Positions 1 to 8,841 of a DNA stretch of 64,000 nucleotides are shown here, in pieces. The translations under genes and the position numbers were made by a program. The notes below the pieces were generated by a model. It saw only the letters and a program-made list of their open reading frames with translations. It did no database searches and had not been told where the DNA came from. This DNA comes from JBBSJZ01 sp041739875 (GTDB taxonomy: Bacteria > Planctomycetota > Planctomycetia > Pirellulales > Pirellulaceae): positions 1-64,000 of the forward strand of contig JBGSNA010000226.1 of assembly GCA_041739875.1 (NCBI GenBank), in the 5' to 3' direction. Every line of letters begins with the position of its first letter. Position 1 is the first letter of the stretch.

Positions 1-100
1 AGTCACACCAGATGTATCGGCGCACACTGGCCCGCAAGTTCGTCAATAACGAACTCAATTGGGGATCGAGGTACGAAGAAGATTCTGAATGCGACAACAT
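1..100 (-). CDS. N-terminus of an unidentified protein, cut by the left edge
   Basis: An ATG at 98-100 on the minus strand opens a frame that stays open to the window edge, giving about 33 residues. It begins MLSHSESSSYLDPQLSSLL and continues with a basic stretch ending RRYIWCD. It lies 41 bases downstream of the VWA gene of the first MoxR array and reads the same way, so it is probably the next gene of that operon. A short leader followed by LR and RRYIW resembles the juxtamembrane start of the DUF4175-like coiled-coil protein at 30025, which would be the matching member of the second array. That match is inference from very few residues. No strong ribosome binding site is visible. Confidence 0.5.
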   Translation of the reverse strand, partial: MLSHSESSSYLDPQLSSLLTNLRASVRRYIWCD

Positions 101-141
101 GAACTCGAAGTGTTTTCGTAATGAAGTGATTTCGTGATGCG

Positions 142-2916
142 CTAGGCTAAGCGATGCAGACGCCGGGTTACCCATTCGAATGTGATCATCAACGCGATCA
201 ACCACATCAGTACTGCGTTTCGTCGGCGGCCAAAGTCTCGATCGGGAGTGCCCGGCAACACCGTCGTTTGAGGTTGGGGACGAATCGTCGCGATCAAGTT
301 TGCAGCAACGGAAGACTCTGTGACGCCCTCGTCGAGTGGAAAATATTTTCCGCCGGTCATCTCGGCGAGTTGAGTCAATTCAGGGTCATTGCGGCGTGGT
401 CGCTCCAATTCGATGGTCGGCAATCGAACTTGAACGCTTTGACGAAGCACTTGCTCATCGAGGGCATCACCGAGCGTCAGTCGCAATTCGTAACTGCCCG
501 CTTCACGGACAACGAATCGACCGCCATACGTCCCCGCGCGAGGTTCGCCCTTGAGAGGCACCAGCTTGAGGTCTTCGATTCGTCCACCCGGTGCAAGCAA
601 CTTTGCGGGTACTTCGACCACGTCCAGTGGTTCAAATTGTTCATCGGTTAGCACTGCACGAACTGTAATTGTGTCGCCGACCATCGCTCGACCGTTGTCG
701 ACCAAGAGTACACCGCGATTACTGTCGCGAAGCAATCGACCTTCACTGATCCAACGCACGAGCTTGGTCCAGTAGCTGTCGAATAATGCATCGCTCACGC
801 CGCGCAGTCGCCACATCTCACCGCTGCCTTGAAAGTAAACTCGGCCAGCACCATAGAACTGGGACGCGAGATATACGGGCAACGATCCGCCGACATCGGT
901 CGTCGGGTCCGAGAAATATGCGTAAACTTTTGACCCAGGTTTTGCACTCTTGACGCCAACAAAGTCGTACACGCCATCGAACTCATCCCAGGCTTCGGAA
1001 CTCGATTGAGGGTCGTCCGCGATCATCAAGAATTCTGCGCGTCTTGCTTCCGGCGTGAATTTCGGAGGCCATGCGTTCTCGCCGCCTTGCCGTCCACCGT
1101 CAAGCAACGGTCCACGTGAAGACAAGTTGACTGGAAAGAAGCCGCTGATAATCGACACGCGTGGATCCGTTCGCAAACGAGTCCACTGGGGGTGATAAAT
1201 AGGCCCAGCGACCAATACCATGCCGCCAGCCTGCTGTGCGAGCCAGCGATCGAGCATTTGAAGCTGGTCGACCGTGATCGCTGTCCAGTCCGGATCGAAC
1301 ATGACGATTGCGTCGTACTCGAATAACTCCTCCGCTGTTGCGGGAAAGCGATCCAGCACTTGGTTTGCATCCTGGCTCATTCCCGGTTGACCGGTTTGCA
1401 GCCACGTGTCGAGATCGATGGACTCATCGCGGTGTAACAGATTGCGTACGAATCGATATTCTCGTGTCGGCCCACCAGCAATCGTTAACACTCGTAGTTT
1501 TCTCGAAACGACTTCATAACGTGCGTCGCGAACGTCATCTTCGCGGTTGCGATCCTCGGCGGGCGGAACAATGCGAACCGCAAGACGTCGCCGACCAACC
1601 GTTTCTGGTTCCAGTTCGAATCGGATCCCCGTGAGCGTCCCATCGCTGGCGACTTCCACGGTTTGGCTGTCGATGACGTCACCAAGATTCGCGGTATTGT
1701 CCGGGCTTGCTGAATCAGCAGCATTGTCCAGTCCGTCGAGCAATTGAACTTCCACGCGAATCGGTTTGGCGCCGCTGGCTTGCAACACTGCGGCGATAGC
1801 GAACTTGTCGCCGGGGTAAACTCGTTTTGGAGCGTCGAGGTCAACGATCCGGACATTGGTCGGTGCTTCGCTGCTTCCGATTCCGACTGGGTACAACGCA
1901 ACTTCGCTGCGACGTGCCGTAGCGACGGCCACGCTCGCGTCCGAGCCACCGTTGTTCTGGCCGTCGGTCATGACAACGATCCCAGCCAGCGTCGACGGAT
2001 CATGCTCCGCGAGAACACTTCGAATCGCGTCACCGATGCGGCTCTGGGCACCCGCCGCAGCAATCGCGTCACCCCAATCCGTGACTCGCACGGGCTCGGG
2101 CGTCTCGGTTTCTTCCGGAGCTTGATCGACGGTGCCATCGCCGACTGTTGATTTAAGTCCAGCGAGTTCAGCAAGCGATATTTGAGACTGGACCGTGTAA
2201 ATTGCACCCGTGGTGATGATTCCAGCCACGAATAAACCAGCGGCGATTAATAGCAGCGGTCCGACACTCGCTCCGCGTCCGCTCGCTCCCACGACGAGCG
2301 ATGCCAGCGACAAAAGAACTGCAATGGCAACGAGTCCAAGCCCAATGATTGCCTGGGGCGATCGTTTCTCAAGCGATGATTCGTTGCTTCGGTCCGAAGC
2401 CCGTTCGTCGACACCACCGATACTCTCCAGCAATCGAGGTTCGGCAACTTCATCGAACGCATATACACTGACTCGATGATCCACTGCAAGTTTGACGAGT
2501 AAATCGGTCTGTGCCAGTATCGTCGTTGTTCGCTCGGCACGACTTTGGGGCGCGCCAGATGATGACGCGGGCAATGACATGCTTTGGCTTGTGTCGACAA
2601 GGATCGCGACTTCGCTTGGTCGCGTGATCAGCCGTTGGGTTCGCCGCTGCAAGTCAAAGAAGAAAAACACGAGCGCGAGAATTGTGGCGACACGCAGCGC
2701 GATGAGCGTGAAGCGAACGCTGGGCGTCATCTCCAAAGTGTCGCGTCGGTACAACCGAATGGACGCAAAGAGCAAGATCGCGAGCGTCCCAACAAGCAGT
2801 GCCCAAACCCACCATCCTTCGAGTGTGGTTGCTCGAGCGAATTCATAGATAATTTGACGCGAGCCGTCTTGGGACGCGCCGGTTAATGTTTCAGGCGAAG
2901 TGAAGGTCTCATTCAT
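142..2916 (-). CDS. VWA-domain membrane protein with a membrane hairpin inserted in the VWA fold
   Basis: This 924-residue protein has membrane segments at about 35-53 and 70-88, then a von Willebrand factor A domain whose metal site reads DTSQS at 108-112. The second half of the metal site (MTDGQN, Asp318) comes only after about 120 extra residues. That insert contains two further hydrophobic helices (about 188-209 and 219-242) and an acidic linker. The C-terminal half resembles the glutamine-amidotransferase-like and Ig-like region of planctomycete VWA proteins, as in the protein at 33762, and a last helix lies near the end. Its ATG overlaps the stop of the BatA-like gene (ATGA), so translation is probably coupled. 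The metal site suggests divalent-cation-dependent protein binding at the membrane; the substrate is unknown. Confidence 0.85.
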   Translation of the reverse strand: MNETFTSPETLTGASQDGSRQIIYEFARATTLEGWWVWALLVGTLAILLFASIRLYRRDTLEMTPSVRFTLIALRVATILALVFFFFDLQRRTQRLITRPSEVAILVDTSQSMSLPASSSGAPQSRAERTTTILAQTDLLVKLAVDHRVSVYAFDEVAEPRLLESIGGVDERASDRSNESSLEKRSPQAIIGLGLVAIAVLLSLASLVVGASGRGASVGPLLLIAAGLFVAGIITTGAIYTVQSQISLAELAGLKSTVGDGTVDQAPEETETPEPVRVTDWGDAIAAAGAQSRIGDAIRSVLAEHDPSTLAGIVVMTDGQNNGGSDASVAVATARRSEVALYPVGIGSSEAPTNVRIVDLDAPKRVYPGDKFAIAAVLQASGAKPIRVEVQLLDGLDNAADSASPDNTANLGDVIDSQTVEVASDGTLTGIRFELEPETVGRRRLAVRIVPPAEDRNREDDVRDARYEVVSRKLRVLTIAGGPTREYRFVRNLLHRDESIDLDTWLQTGQPGMSQDANQVLDRFPATAEELFEYDAIVMFDPDWTAITVDQLQMLDRWLAQQAGGMVLVAGPIYHPQWTRLRTDPRVSIISGFFPVNLSSRGPLLDGGRQGGENAWPPKFTPEARRAEFLMIADDPQSSSEAWDEFDGVYDFVGVKSAKPGSKVYAYFSDPTTDVGGSLPVYLASQFYGAGRVYFQGSGEMWRLRGVSDALFDSYWTKLVRWISEGRLLRDSNRGVLLVDNGRAMVGDTITVRAVLTDEQFEPLDVVEVPAKLLAPGGRIEDLKLVPLKGEPRAGTYGGRFVVREAGSYELRLTLGDALDEQVLRQSVQVRLPTIELERPRRNDPELTQLAEMTGGKYFPLDEGVTESSVAANLIATIRPQPQTTVLPGTPDRDFGRRRNAVLMWLIALMITFEWVTRRLHRLA

Positions 2917-5336
2917 CGTGCACCTCGCGCGGTTGAAGCCACGTGATAGCTTGCCCAGTAAGCAAGGAGTTGTTCACCCGCTAGCACAATGCCAAGCAAT
3001 CCTAAAAGCACAAGCGTCAACGTCGAACTTCCAGCAGTTTGATTTTCTTCGCTCCAAGTGGAGCTGCTAAGAAATTGGACATCAACTGGAAGCAGTGCCT
3101 GTTGGATTTCTGCTGACGTGGAACGTCTCAGGTCTCCTTCGCCGATTTGGATCACCGACGCCACCGGCACGACTTCACCGCGACCGTCCACGTGCATCAA
3201 TCCCCATTCGCTGATCCCTGGCTTGACCAATTCTTCAAGGCTCGACTCGCCTTCAAGCACTAACTCAATCGGATCGATCGTGATCGCATCCACGGTCGGT
3301 GAGCCAGCACCAGCATTCGTGCCGGCTGGCGGTTGCGCGACGTAGTCGACTGGGAGCCGCGGAGCTTCGTTGGTCGCAGGCAAATACGTTGCCTCAGGCA
3401 AGTAGGTCTCCCTTGGCAGCCAACGAACGAGCGTGTCATCCACAAACCGCTGGGTTGGCGGCGATGCACCGCTCCAAAGTGTCGCGTTGGTCTGGAGCAC
3501 AAACACAACGAATGTTGGATCTCCTTGCCAATTGGTCCACTTACCGTCCAAGCCCACCAGCACCGTGACGACGCGGCCTCGCCCAGACTCGTGCATCGTT
3601 ACAATTGGCTTGCCGTCACGGCGGCGAATCACTTCACGAACACGTGGAGTCGATGCGTCGGCTGCATCCGTTTGTGTCATTGGCTGGAGTTCGGTTTCGC
3701 TCTCCCTGTCCAATGTAGAGTCCGTATCCAATAGCGTCCAAGTTTCGCTTACACCGACAAGCGAAAAGACCGCATCACCCGCACTTCGGATCGGCTCCAA
3801 TAGCGGACTGTCCTCGCCAAACGCCATGTCGGGTGTCGTGACCGAGTCCGCATCCACCAGCTCTTCCGCAGGGCCAAGACTTGCCGGCAACAATTGCCGA
3901 TCGGCTTTCAACAGCACATTGTTGTACGAACCGCGATCGATGGTGGGGCCAAGGAACCAAGCCAGCCCGCCACCCCGCTGAACGTACTGTGCTAATGCAT
4001 CGGCTGCATTTTCGCTGATCTCAGGAACATCAACGAGATAGATTGCACGATACGCCGACAAGCTTTCGAGCGTCACACCTCGGAGGTAGGTTGGCGGTTG
4101 GTACTCTGGAATCGCCCCAATGCGCACTTGGCTTCCTGGATTCAGCACCGAACTGAGATGATAGAACCCACGTTGATCGGGATCGGCATCGATGATGAGC
4201 ACCTTTTCCGCTTCCGTGAGCGGTAACGTGCACGAGCGAGTGTTGTCGATCGCAAGCGAGTCTTCGGGCAGCGACACTTCAATCGCGTGCGTGCCCTTCT
4301 CCGTCACATAAACTTGGAACGACTTGGAAACTTCTTCGCCCGCACCAAGCGACTCGATCAGTATCGCCGGCAGCGATTCGATGGTACCGCTAAATTGGCG
4401 AGTCGGATCGGGCGTCAGTAGCGTTGTCGGATAGCGGATCACTCGGTTGGACAGTGAAACGTTCTTTACCGCTGTGTCACCATAGTTCTTGATCTTCGCC
4501 GTAATCACGACCGGTACGCCTGCGACCCAGACGTCGGGCGACGGGCTCAAGTCAGTAATCGCAAGGTTCACTGCGGGGTTGCCGGCACAATCGATCATGC
4601 GAATCTGCGTTGCGTCGGACGAAAGTTTCCGGAGCGACTCCGCAAGTCGGTCGGGGCTTGCCCAGTCGCGTTGGCGAAAGTCGCTGGCGATATAGAGGTA
4701 TTGCGTATCAGCCTGCGTCGACCGCAGCAGTCCACTCGCCAGATCGATGGCTGGAACCAGATCCGTGCGAATCGGCGACGCATCCGTTGCCATCAGTCGG
4801 TTAATTAAGTTCGCATCGCTTGTGATTGTTTGAGCCGACAGGTCCGCAGCAACGTCACCCGATTCGCTTCCACCTCGGACGGCCAAGGCCGCGCGACTCG
4901 CTCGCATCACAGTTAATTGATGGTTGCCGTCTTCGCTCGCTAGTCGACGCGTTAAATCAGCAATCGCACGCAACGCGCGTTCGTACGCCGTCGACTCAGT
5001 TTCGCCACCAACCACCGCAGATCGATCACCCATCGAGGCGCTGTCGTCCAACACGATGACGTGGTGTGTCGTTCGTCCGCCCAGAACTCCGAGTAATTTG
5101 CCGCCGCCAGTCCATCCACAGAGCATCGCTATCAGCAATGCAGCGACTGCGATTCGGGCGAGCAGAAGCAGGATCTGGCGCAGCCGAATCCACTTTTTTT
5201 GTTTGCGATAGCTCGCCAACAAAAAGTCCATCGCAGCCCACTGTTGGCGCCGATGGCGCAGCATGTTGATCAAGTGCACCAATAACGGCACACCGACAAA
5301 CAAGAAACCGAGCGTTAATGCGGGGTAAAGAAACAA
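2913..5336 (-). CDS. BatA-like membrane protein with VWA domain (first array)
   Basis: This 807-residue protein begins with the BatA N-terminal domain: a helix at 4-24, the basic stretch MLRHRRQQW, and a second helix at 53-73. The VWA metal site follows as DDSAS at 97-101. A large extracytoplasmic middle follows, and a C-terminal helix lies at about 772-792. BatA-type proteins usually accompany MoxR ATPases and DUF58 proteins in membrane-linked chaperone-like systems; the exact role here is unknown. The gene lies 6 bases after the DUF58 gene and overlaps the VWA gene by 4 bases, consistent with one transcript moxR-DUF58-batA-VWA. Its paralogue in the second array starts at 27926. Confidence 0.85.
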   Translation of the reverse strand: MFLYPALTLGFLFVGVPLLVHLINMLRHRRQQWAAMDFLLASYRKQKKWIRLRQILLLLARIAVAALLIAMLCGWTGGGKLLGVLGGRTTHHVIVLDDSASMGDRSAVVGGETESTAYERALRAIADLTRRLASEDGNHQLTVMRASRAALAVRGGSESGDVAADLSAQTITSDANLINRLMATDASPIRTDLVPAIDLASGLLRSTQADTQYLYIASDFRQRDWASPDRLAESLRKLSSDATQIRMIDCAGNPAVNLAITDLSPSPDVWVAGVPVVITAKIKNYGDTAVKNVSLSNRVIRYPTTLLTPDPTRQFSGTIESLPAILIESLGAGEEVSKSFQVYVTEKGTHAIEVSLPEDSLAIDNTRSCTLPLTEAEKVLIIDADPDQRGFYHLSSVLNPGSQVRIGAIPEYQPPTYLRGVTLESLSAYRAIYLVDVPEISENAADALAQYVQRGGGLAWFLGPTIDRGSYNNVLLKADRQLLPASLGPAEELVDADSVTTPDMAFGEDSPLLEPIRSAGDAVFSLVGVSETWTLLDTDSTLDRESETELQPMTQTDAADASTPRVREVIRRRDGKPIVTMHESGRGRVVTVLVGLDGKWTNWQGDPTFVVFVLQTNATLWSGASPPTQRFVDDTLVRWLPRETYLPEATYLPATNEAPRLPVDYVAQPPAGTNAGAGSPTVDAITIDPIELVLEGESSLEELVKPGISEWGLMHVDGRGEVVPVASVIQIGEGDLRRSTSAEIQQALLPVDVQFLSSSTWSEENQTAGSSTLTLVLLGLLGIVLAGEQLLAYWASYHVASTARGAR

Positions 5337-5342
5337 AGCAAA

Positions 5343-6245
5343 TCAGCGTTTGAGTTTTGGAAGGGATTGTCGCACGGACAGAAACTTTGCCAGCACCGCA
5401 TCCAGTGGATCGCTGGTACGCACCTGCATGTAGTCGATCATCAATCGGCCACACGCACGCCGCGTGTCATTCAGGAATTGATCGAGCGCCTCCAAATAGC
5501 CTTCGCGAAGCGCTCGTGGATTGCAGTTCAGGAACTCTTCGGACTCCAAGCCTTCGAAACGTGTTGCACCGTCGAAGTTGAAATCCATTTCATCATCATG
5601 AAGCACATGGAACAGCGCCACATCATGCCCGCGTTGACGCAGCACTCTCAGTCCTTCGATCAACGAGTCCACGCCAAGTAAATCTGAGATGATGACCACC
5701 ATGCCACGGCGTGGAATCGTTTGTGCGATTTCACGGGCCACGCGAGACAAATCCGTGCGTCCATCGGCGCCCACTCGGTCCAGCGCGATAAGCATGCGAT
5801 TCAGTTGGCTCTGGCTGCTCTTCGCCGGGACATTGTCGCGGATTTGCGTATCAAAAGTGAACAGCCCGCACGCGTCTTTTTGTCGAATCGCAAGGTAACC
5901 GAGCGATGCTGCGATCGAGGCGGAATAGTCAAACTTGTTCGATTCGCCATTGCCGTACGCCATGCTGTGCGATCGATCGACGATCAAGTGCAGTCGCAGA
6001 TTCGTTTCTTCCTCGTATTGCTTGATGACGAGGCGATCCTGGCGTGCGAAGACTTTCCAATCGATGTGACGAATTTCATCGCCAGTCGTGTACTGGCGGT
6101 GTTGGAGGAATTCGATCGATTGGCCAAAGTAGGGACTGCGGTGCATCCCCGACAGGAAGCCCTCGACGACGCGACGAGCTGTAAGTTCCAAGCGACGAAT
6201 GCGCCCGGTAACCTCAGGACGCAAATATTTTTTGGAATCGGGCAT
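5343..6245 (-). CDS. DUF58 protein (first MoxR array)
   Basis: This is a 300-residue DUF58 protein. The family signatures visible are the start MPDSKKYLRPEV, the stretch HRSPYFGQSIEFLQHRQY with GDEIRHIDWKVFARQD at about 36-70, and a degenerate VWA-like metal motif DRSHS at 90-94. DUF58 proteins are the usual partners of MoxR AAA+ ATPases. The start is fixed by the conserved N-terminus and lies inside the 3-prime end of moxR, a 32-base overlap that suggests translational coupling. No signal peptide or membrane segment is evident, so it is probably cytoplasmic or peripheral. It is homologous to, but clearly diverged from, the DUF58 protein at 26922. Confidence 0.92.
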   Translation of the reverse strand: MPDSKKYLRPEVTGRIRRLELTARRVVEGFLSGMHRSPYFGQSIEFLQHRQYTTGDEIRHIDWKVFARQDRLVIKQYEEETNLRLHLIVDRSHSMAYGNGESNKFDYSASIAASLGYLAIRQKDACGLFTFDTQIRDNVPAKSSQSQLNRMLIALDRVGADGRTDLSRVAREIAQTIPRRGMVVIISDLLGVDSLIEGLRVLRQRGHDVALFHVLHDDEMDFNFDGATRFEGLESEEFLNCNPRALREGYLEALDQFLNDTRRACGRLMIDYMQVRTSDPLDAVLAKFLSVRQSLPKLKR

Positions 6246-7296
6246 CGCGTGACAACTCGTCCTCGGTTGTAGGTGTGGCGGCGATAATCCGCTTGATCAC
6301 ATCGTCGCTGCTTATCCCATCGCTCTCGGCGGCGAAATTCACCACAAGCCGGTGACGAAGCACTGGACCAGCCAAGAACTGGATATCCTCAATTTGCACA
6401 TGGAAGCGGCCTTGCAAAAGTGCTCTCGCCTTGCCACCGAGTATCAGAAACTGAACCGCCCGCGGGCCAGCTCCCCAGCCCACCAGTTCATCGACAAAAT
6501 CAGGCACGCCTTCGCTGCCCACACGTGTTTGGCGAACAAGCGAAAGTGCATAACGAACCACGTGATCGCTCACCGGAACTTGACGCACGAGTTGCTGCAA
6601 CCGCAGGATCTCTTCGGCTCCGAGTACCGCATGCACTTCGTTGATCGTTGTGCCAGTGGTCCGCCTTGCCACTTCGAACTCTTCGTCGAATGTGGGATAG
6701 TCCACGAAGATTTTGAACATGAAGCGGTCTTGCTGAGCTTCTGGCAACGGGTAGGTGCCTTCCTGCTCGATCGGGTTCTGGGTCGCAAGCACGAAGAACG
6801 GATCCGAAAGCACGTGTCGCGTGCGTCCGACCGTGACTTGACGTTCCTGCATCGCTTCCAAAAGCGACGCTTGGGTCTTTGGCGGTGTGCGGTTGATTTC
6901 GTCCGCCAAAATGATGTTGGCAAACAGCGGGCCTTGCATGAATCGCATATCGCGGTGACCGGTCGCCCGGTCTTCTTCGATAATCTCAGTTCCCGTCACG
7001 TCGGCGGGCATCAAGTCCGGCGTGAACTGAATGCGGCTGAACGACAAGTCGAGCGACTTTGCCAACGTGCTGATCATGAGCGTCTTGGCCAATCCCGGAA
7101 CGCCTTCGAGCAGGCAGTGACCCCGGGAGAACAAGCAAATCATGATCTCTTCGATGACCTGTTCCTGGCCGACGATGACTTTTCCGAGTTGCTCAATGAT
7201 CCGCCGTCGGGCGTCATGCAATTTTGAGGCGTCGGCTCCATCGAGAGACAGCGCCCCGTTGGCGGGGTTGGACTGAACGTCGGCATTCTCGGACAT
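6214..7296 (-). CDS. moxR: MoxR-family AAA+ ATPase (first array)
   Basis: This is a 360-residue MoxR AAA+ ATPase with Walker A GVPGLAKT, Walker B ILADEINR, sensor region LATQNPIEQEGTYPLPEAQQDRF, and the C-terminal MoxR lid domain. MoxR ATPases act as chaperone-like remodelling enzymes with DUF58 and VWA partners. I chose the ATG at 7294-7296, not the in-frame start ten codons upstream, because AGGAA lies seven bases before it. It heads the leftward array and overlaps the DUF58 gene by 32 bases. The N-terminal 40 residues before the AAA+ core are longer than in the second-array MoxR. The two copies share the core motifs but differ in many flanking positions, so they are old paralogues. Confidence 0.95.
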   Translation of the reverse strand: MSENADVQSNPANGALSLDGADASKLHDARRRIIEQLGKVIVGQEQVIEEIMICLFSRGHCLLEGVPGLAKTLMISTLAKSLDLSFSRIQFTPDLMPADVTGTEIIEEDRATGHRDMRFMQGPLFANIILADEINRTPPKTQASLLEAMQERQVTVGRTRHVLSDPFFVLATQNPIEQEGTYPLPEAQQDRFMFKIFVDYPTFDEEFEVARRTTGTTINEVHAVLGAEEILRLQQLVRQVPVSDHVVRYALSLVRQTRVGSEGVPDFVDELVGWGAGPRAVQFLILGGKARALLQGRFHVQIEDIQFLAGPVLRHRLVVNFAAESDGISSDDVIKRIIAATPTTEDELSRDARFQKIFAS

Positions 7297-7453
7297 GCAA
7301 ATTCCTGTCGGTTGAAAAAGCGGCATTTTGAAGCCACAGTGCCATCGTAAGATACCAGCAACCCGTCGGTAAGTCGCCCAGCCACCGCAATCGGCATGCT
7401 CTTTGGAAATTCAACGCGTGTTTCTTTGCCGTTAAACGTCGCAGTCAGTGTAC

Positions 7454-7473
7454 GAGACGGTCACTTTCGTCTC
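7454..7473. other. Short inverted repeat in the moxR/kinase divergent spacer
   Basis: GAGACG and CGTCTC are separated by 8 bases in the 252-base spacer between the leftward moxR gene and the rightward kinase-like gene. It could be a regulator site or a small hairpin; there is no T-run. Nothing else recognisable is seen in this spacer. Confidence 0.3.
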
Positions 7474-7548
7474 CGGCAAGCGGGAATAGCAGCCCAGCGG
7501 AAATTTGGGTCTATTGCCAGCTGACGAATGTGCTTTTAGGAAACTGGT

Positions 7549-8763
7549 ATGAACACGAATACGCCCGACCCTGGCCCGATAAAAAAATCGCCACATCCTC
7601 TCGATCTGGAGGTCAAGGACGCCCAGCTCATTTTCAATTCGATTTGGAAGGAGCTCGAGGCGGAGTTCGGGAAGTCGCACATGCGATTTCCAAAGGAGTT
7701 GATTTTGCTGGGAGGTGCGCCGGGGGCGGGGAAGGGGACGAACACGGACTTCATTCGCAAAGTTCGTGACATCACCGAAGAACCGATCGTGGTGAGTGAG
7801 TTGCTCAATAGTCCCGAAGCGAAGACGATAAAGGCACAAGGCGGGATGGTCGGCGACCGAGATGTGGTCCGAATTATTTTTCGCAAGCTGCTCGAACCAC
7901 AATTTCAAGGTGGCGCCATTCTCGATGGATTCCCTCGCACGACAGTCCAGGTCGAATGTTTAAAGAAGCTGTATGACCAAATGATTTCTCTGCGTCGCGA
8001 GTTCGCGGACTCTGCCGAGTTAGTGCATTTCAAACAGCCCGTGTTCCACATCATGGTGCTCTTCGTTGACGAGACCGAGAGCGTGGCTCGTCAGTTGAAA
8101 CGTGGACGTCAAATCATCGCTAGAAACGAAGAAGTTTCTCGCAGCGGCGGCACGGAGCTTTGGGAAGAGCGGCCCACTGATTTTAGTGAACAACTCGCCC
8201 GCAATCGGTACCGCGTTTTCAAGGAGCAAACCTACGACGCGCTCGTTTCGCTCAAGCAATTGTTCCACTATCACTTCATCAATGCGCAAGCGTCCCTTGA
8301 AGTCGTTCAAGAAAACATATTGCGGGAACTTGAGTACCAAAGTTCACTGGAGTTGGACCCGCGGACGTTTCATGCCCTGCGGAAGATTCCTCTCGCCAGC
8401 GACATTGTCTCGCACGCTCGACGCGACTTGGTGCGGCGGTTGGATGAATACGAATTGGAACACACCGTAATGTTCCACAATGTCGTTGACTTTGTGGAAA
8501 TGAAGATCATGCCAATCATCGTGCGACACGCGATTTCTGGGCACGCGAATATCAACTCCGAAGACGCTCTCTGGGAAGATAACTTGGCCTTGGCCATGTT
8601 GATCGACGTATTTAGCGAACGAGGATTTCGTGCAAGCGTCGATATCACTCGGCACAACGTTCCTGTTCGATTTGATCTAAAGACCGGAGAGATTGAGTAC
8701 AGCCAAAAGAAGGTTTATCGCATCGCCGTTCGCTTCACGGGCTCCCAGATTCGACGAGGCTAA
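7549..8763 (+). CDS. Adenylate-kinase-like nucleotide kinase with long C-terminal extension
   Basis: This 404-residue protein carries a nucleoside-monophosphate-kinase domain: P-loop GGAPGAGKGT at about 54-63 and the family signature ILDGFPRTTVQ at about 124-134. True adenylate kinases are about 190-230 residues long. Here about 50 residues precede the P-loop and roughly 150 residues follow the kinase fold. The C-terminal part (LVRRLDEYELEHTVMFHNVV, then a basic strand-rich tail) matches nothing I recognise. The start is supported by AGGAA six bases before the ATG. It is transcribed divergently from moxR and stands alone. It may not be the housekeeping Adk; substrate specificity cannot be read from the sequence. 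The last five codons lie in a tandem repeat that continues past the stop. Confidence 0.8.
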   Translation: MNTNTPDPGPIKKSPHPLDLEVKDAQLIFNSIWKELEAEFGKSHMRFPKELILLGGAPGAGKGTNTDFIRKVRDITEEPIVVSELLNSPEAKTIKAQGGMVGDRDVVRIIFRKLLEPQFQGGAILDGFPRTTVQVECLKKLYDQMISLRREFADSAELVHFKQPVFHIMVLFVDETESVARQLKRGRQIIARNEEVSRSGGTELWEERPTDFSEQLARNRYRVFKEQTYDALVSLKQLFHYHFINAQASLEVVQENILRELEYQSSLELDPRTFHALRKIPLASDIVSHARRDLVRRLDEYELEHTVMFHNVVDFVEMKIMPIIVRHAISGHANINSEDALWEDNLALAMLIDVFSERGFRASVDITRHNVPVRFDLKTGEIEYSQKKVYRIAVRFTGSQIRRG

Positions 8764-8809
8764 GATTCGATGAGACTAAGATTCGATGAGGCTTTGCTTC
8801 GACGCGGCT
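8748..8809. repeat. Tandem repeat, 16-bp unit, about 3.9 copies, spanning a stop codon
   Basis: Units GATTCGACGAGGCTAA, GATTCGATGAGACTAA and GATTCGATGAGGCTTT, then a partial GCTTCGACGCGGCT, follow head to tail. The first unit holds the last codons and the TAA of the kinase-like gene, and the second again carries a TAA in the same register. Confidence 0.9.
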
Positions 8810-8841
8810 CATTGCAGGTCGATGACGTCTTGCGCCCCCCC

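Noticed and set aside
6352..7227. 291-residue plus-strand open frame antisense to moxR
   Set aside because: It mirrors the conserved moxR gene, and its composition (His/Cys-rich) is that of a shadow frame.
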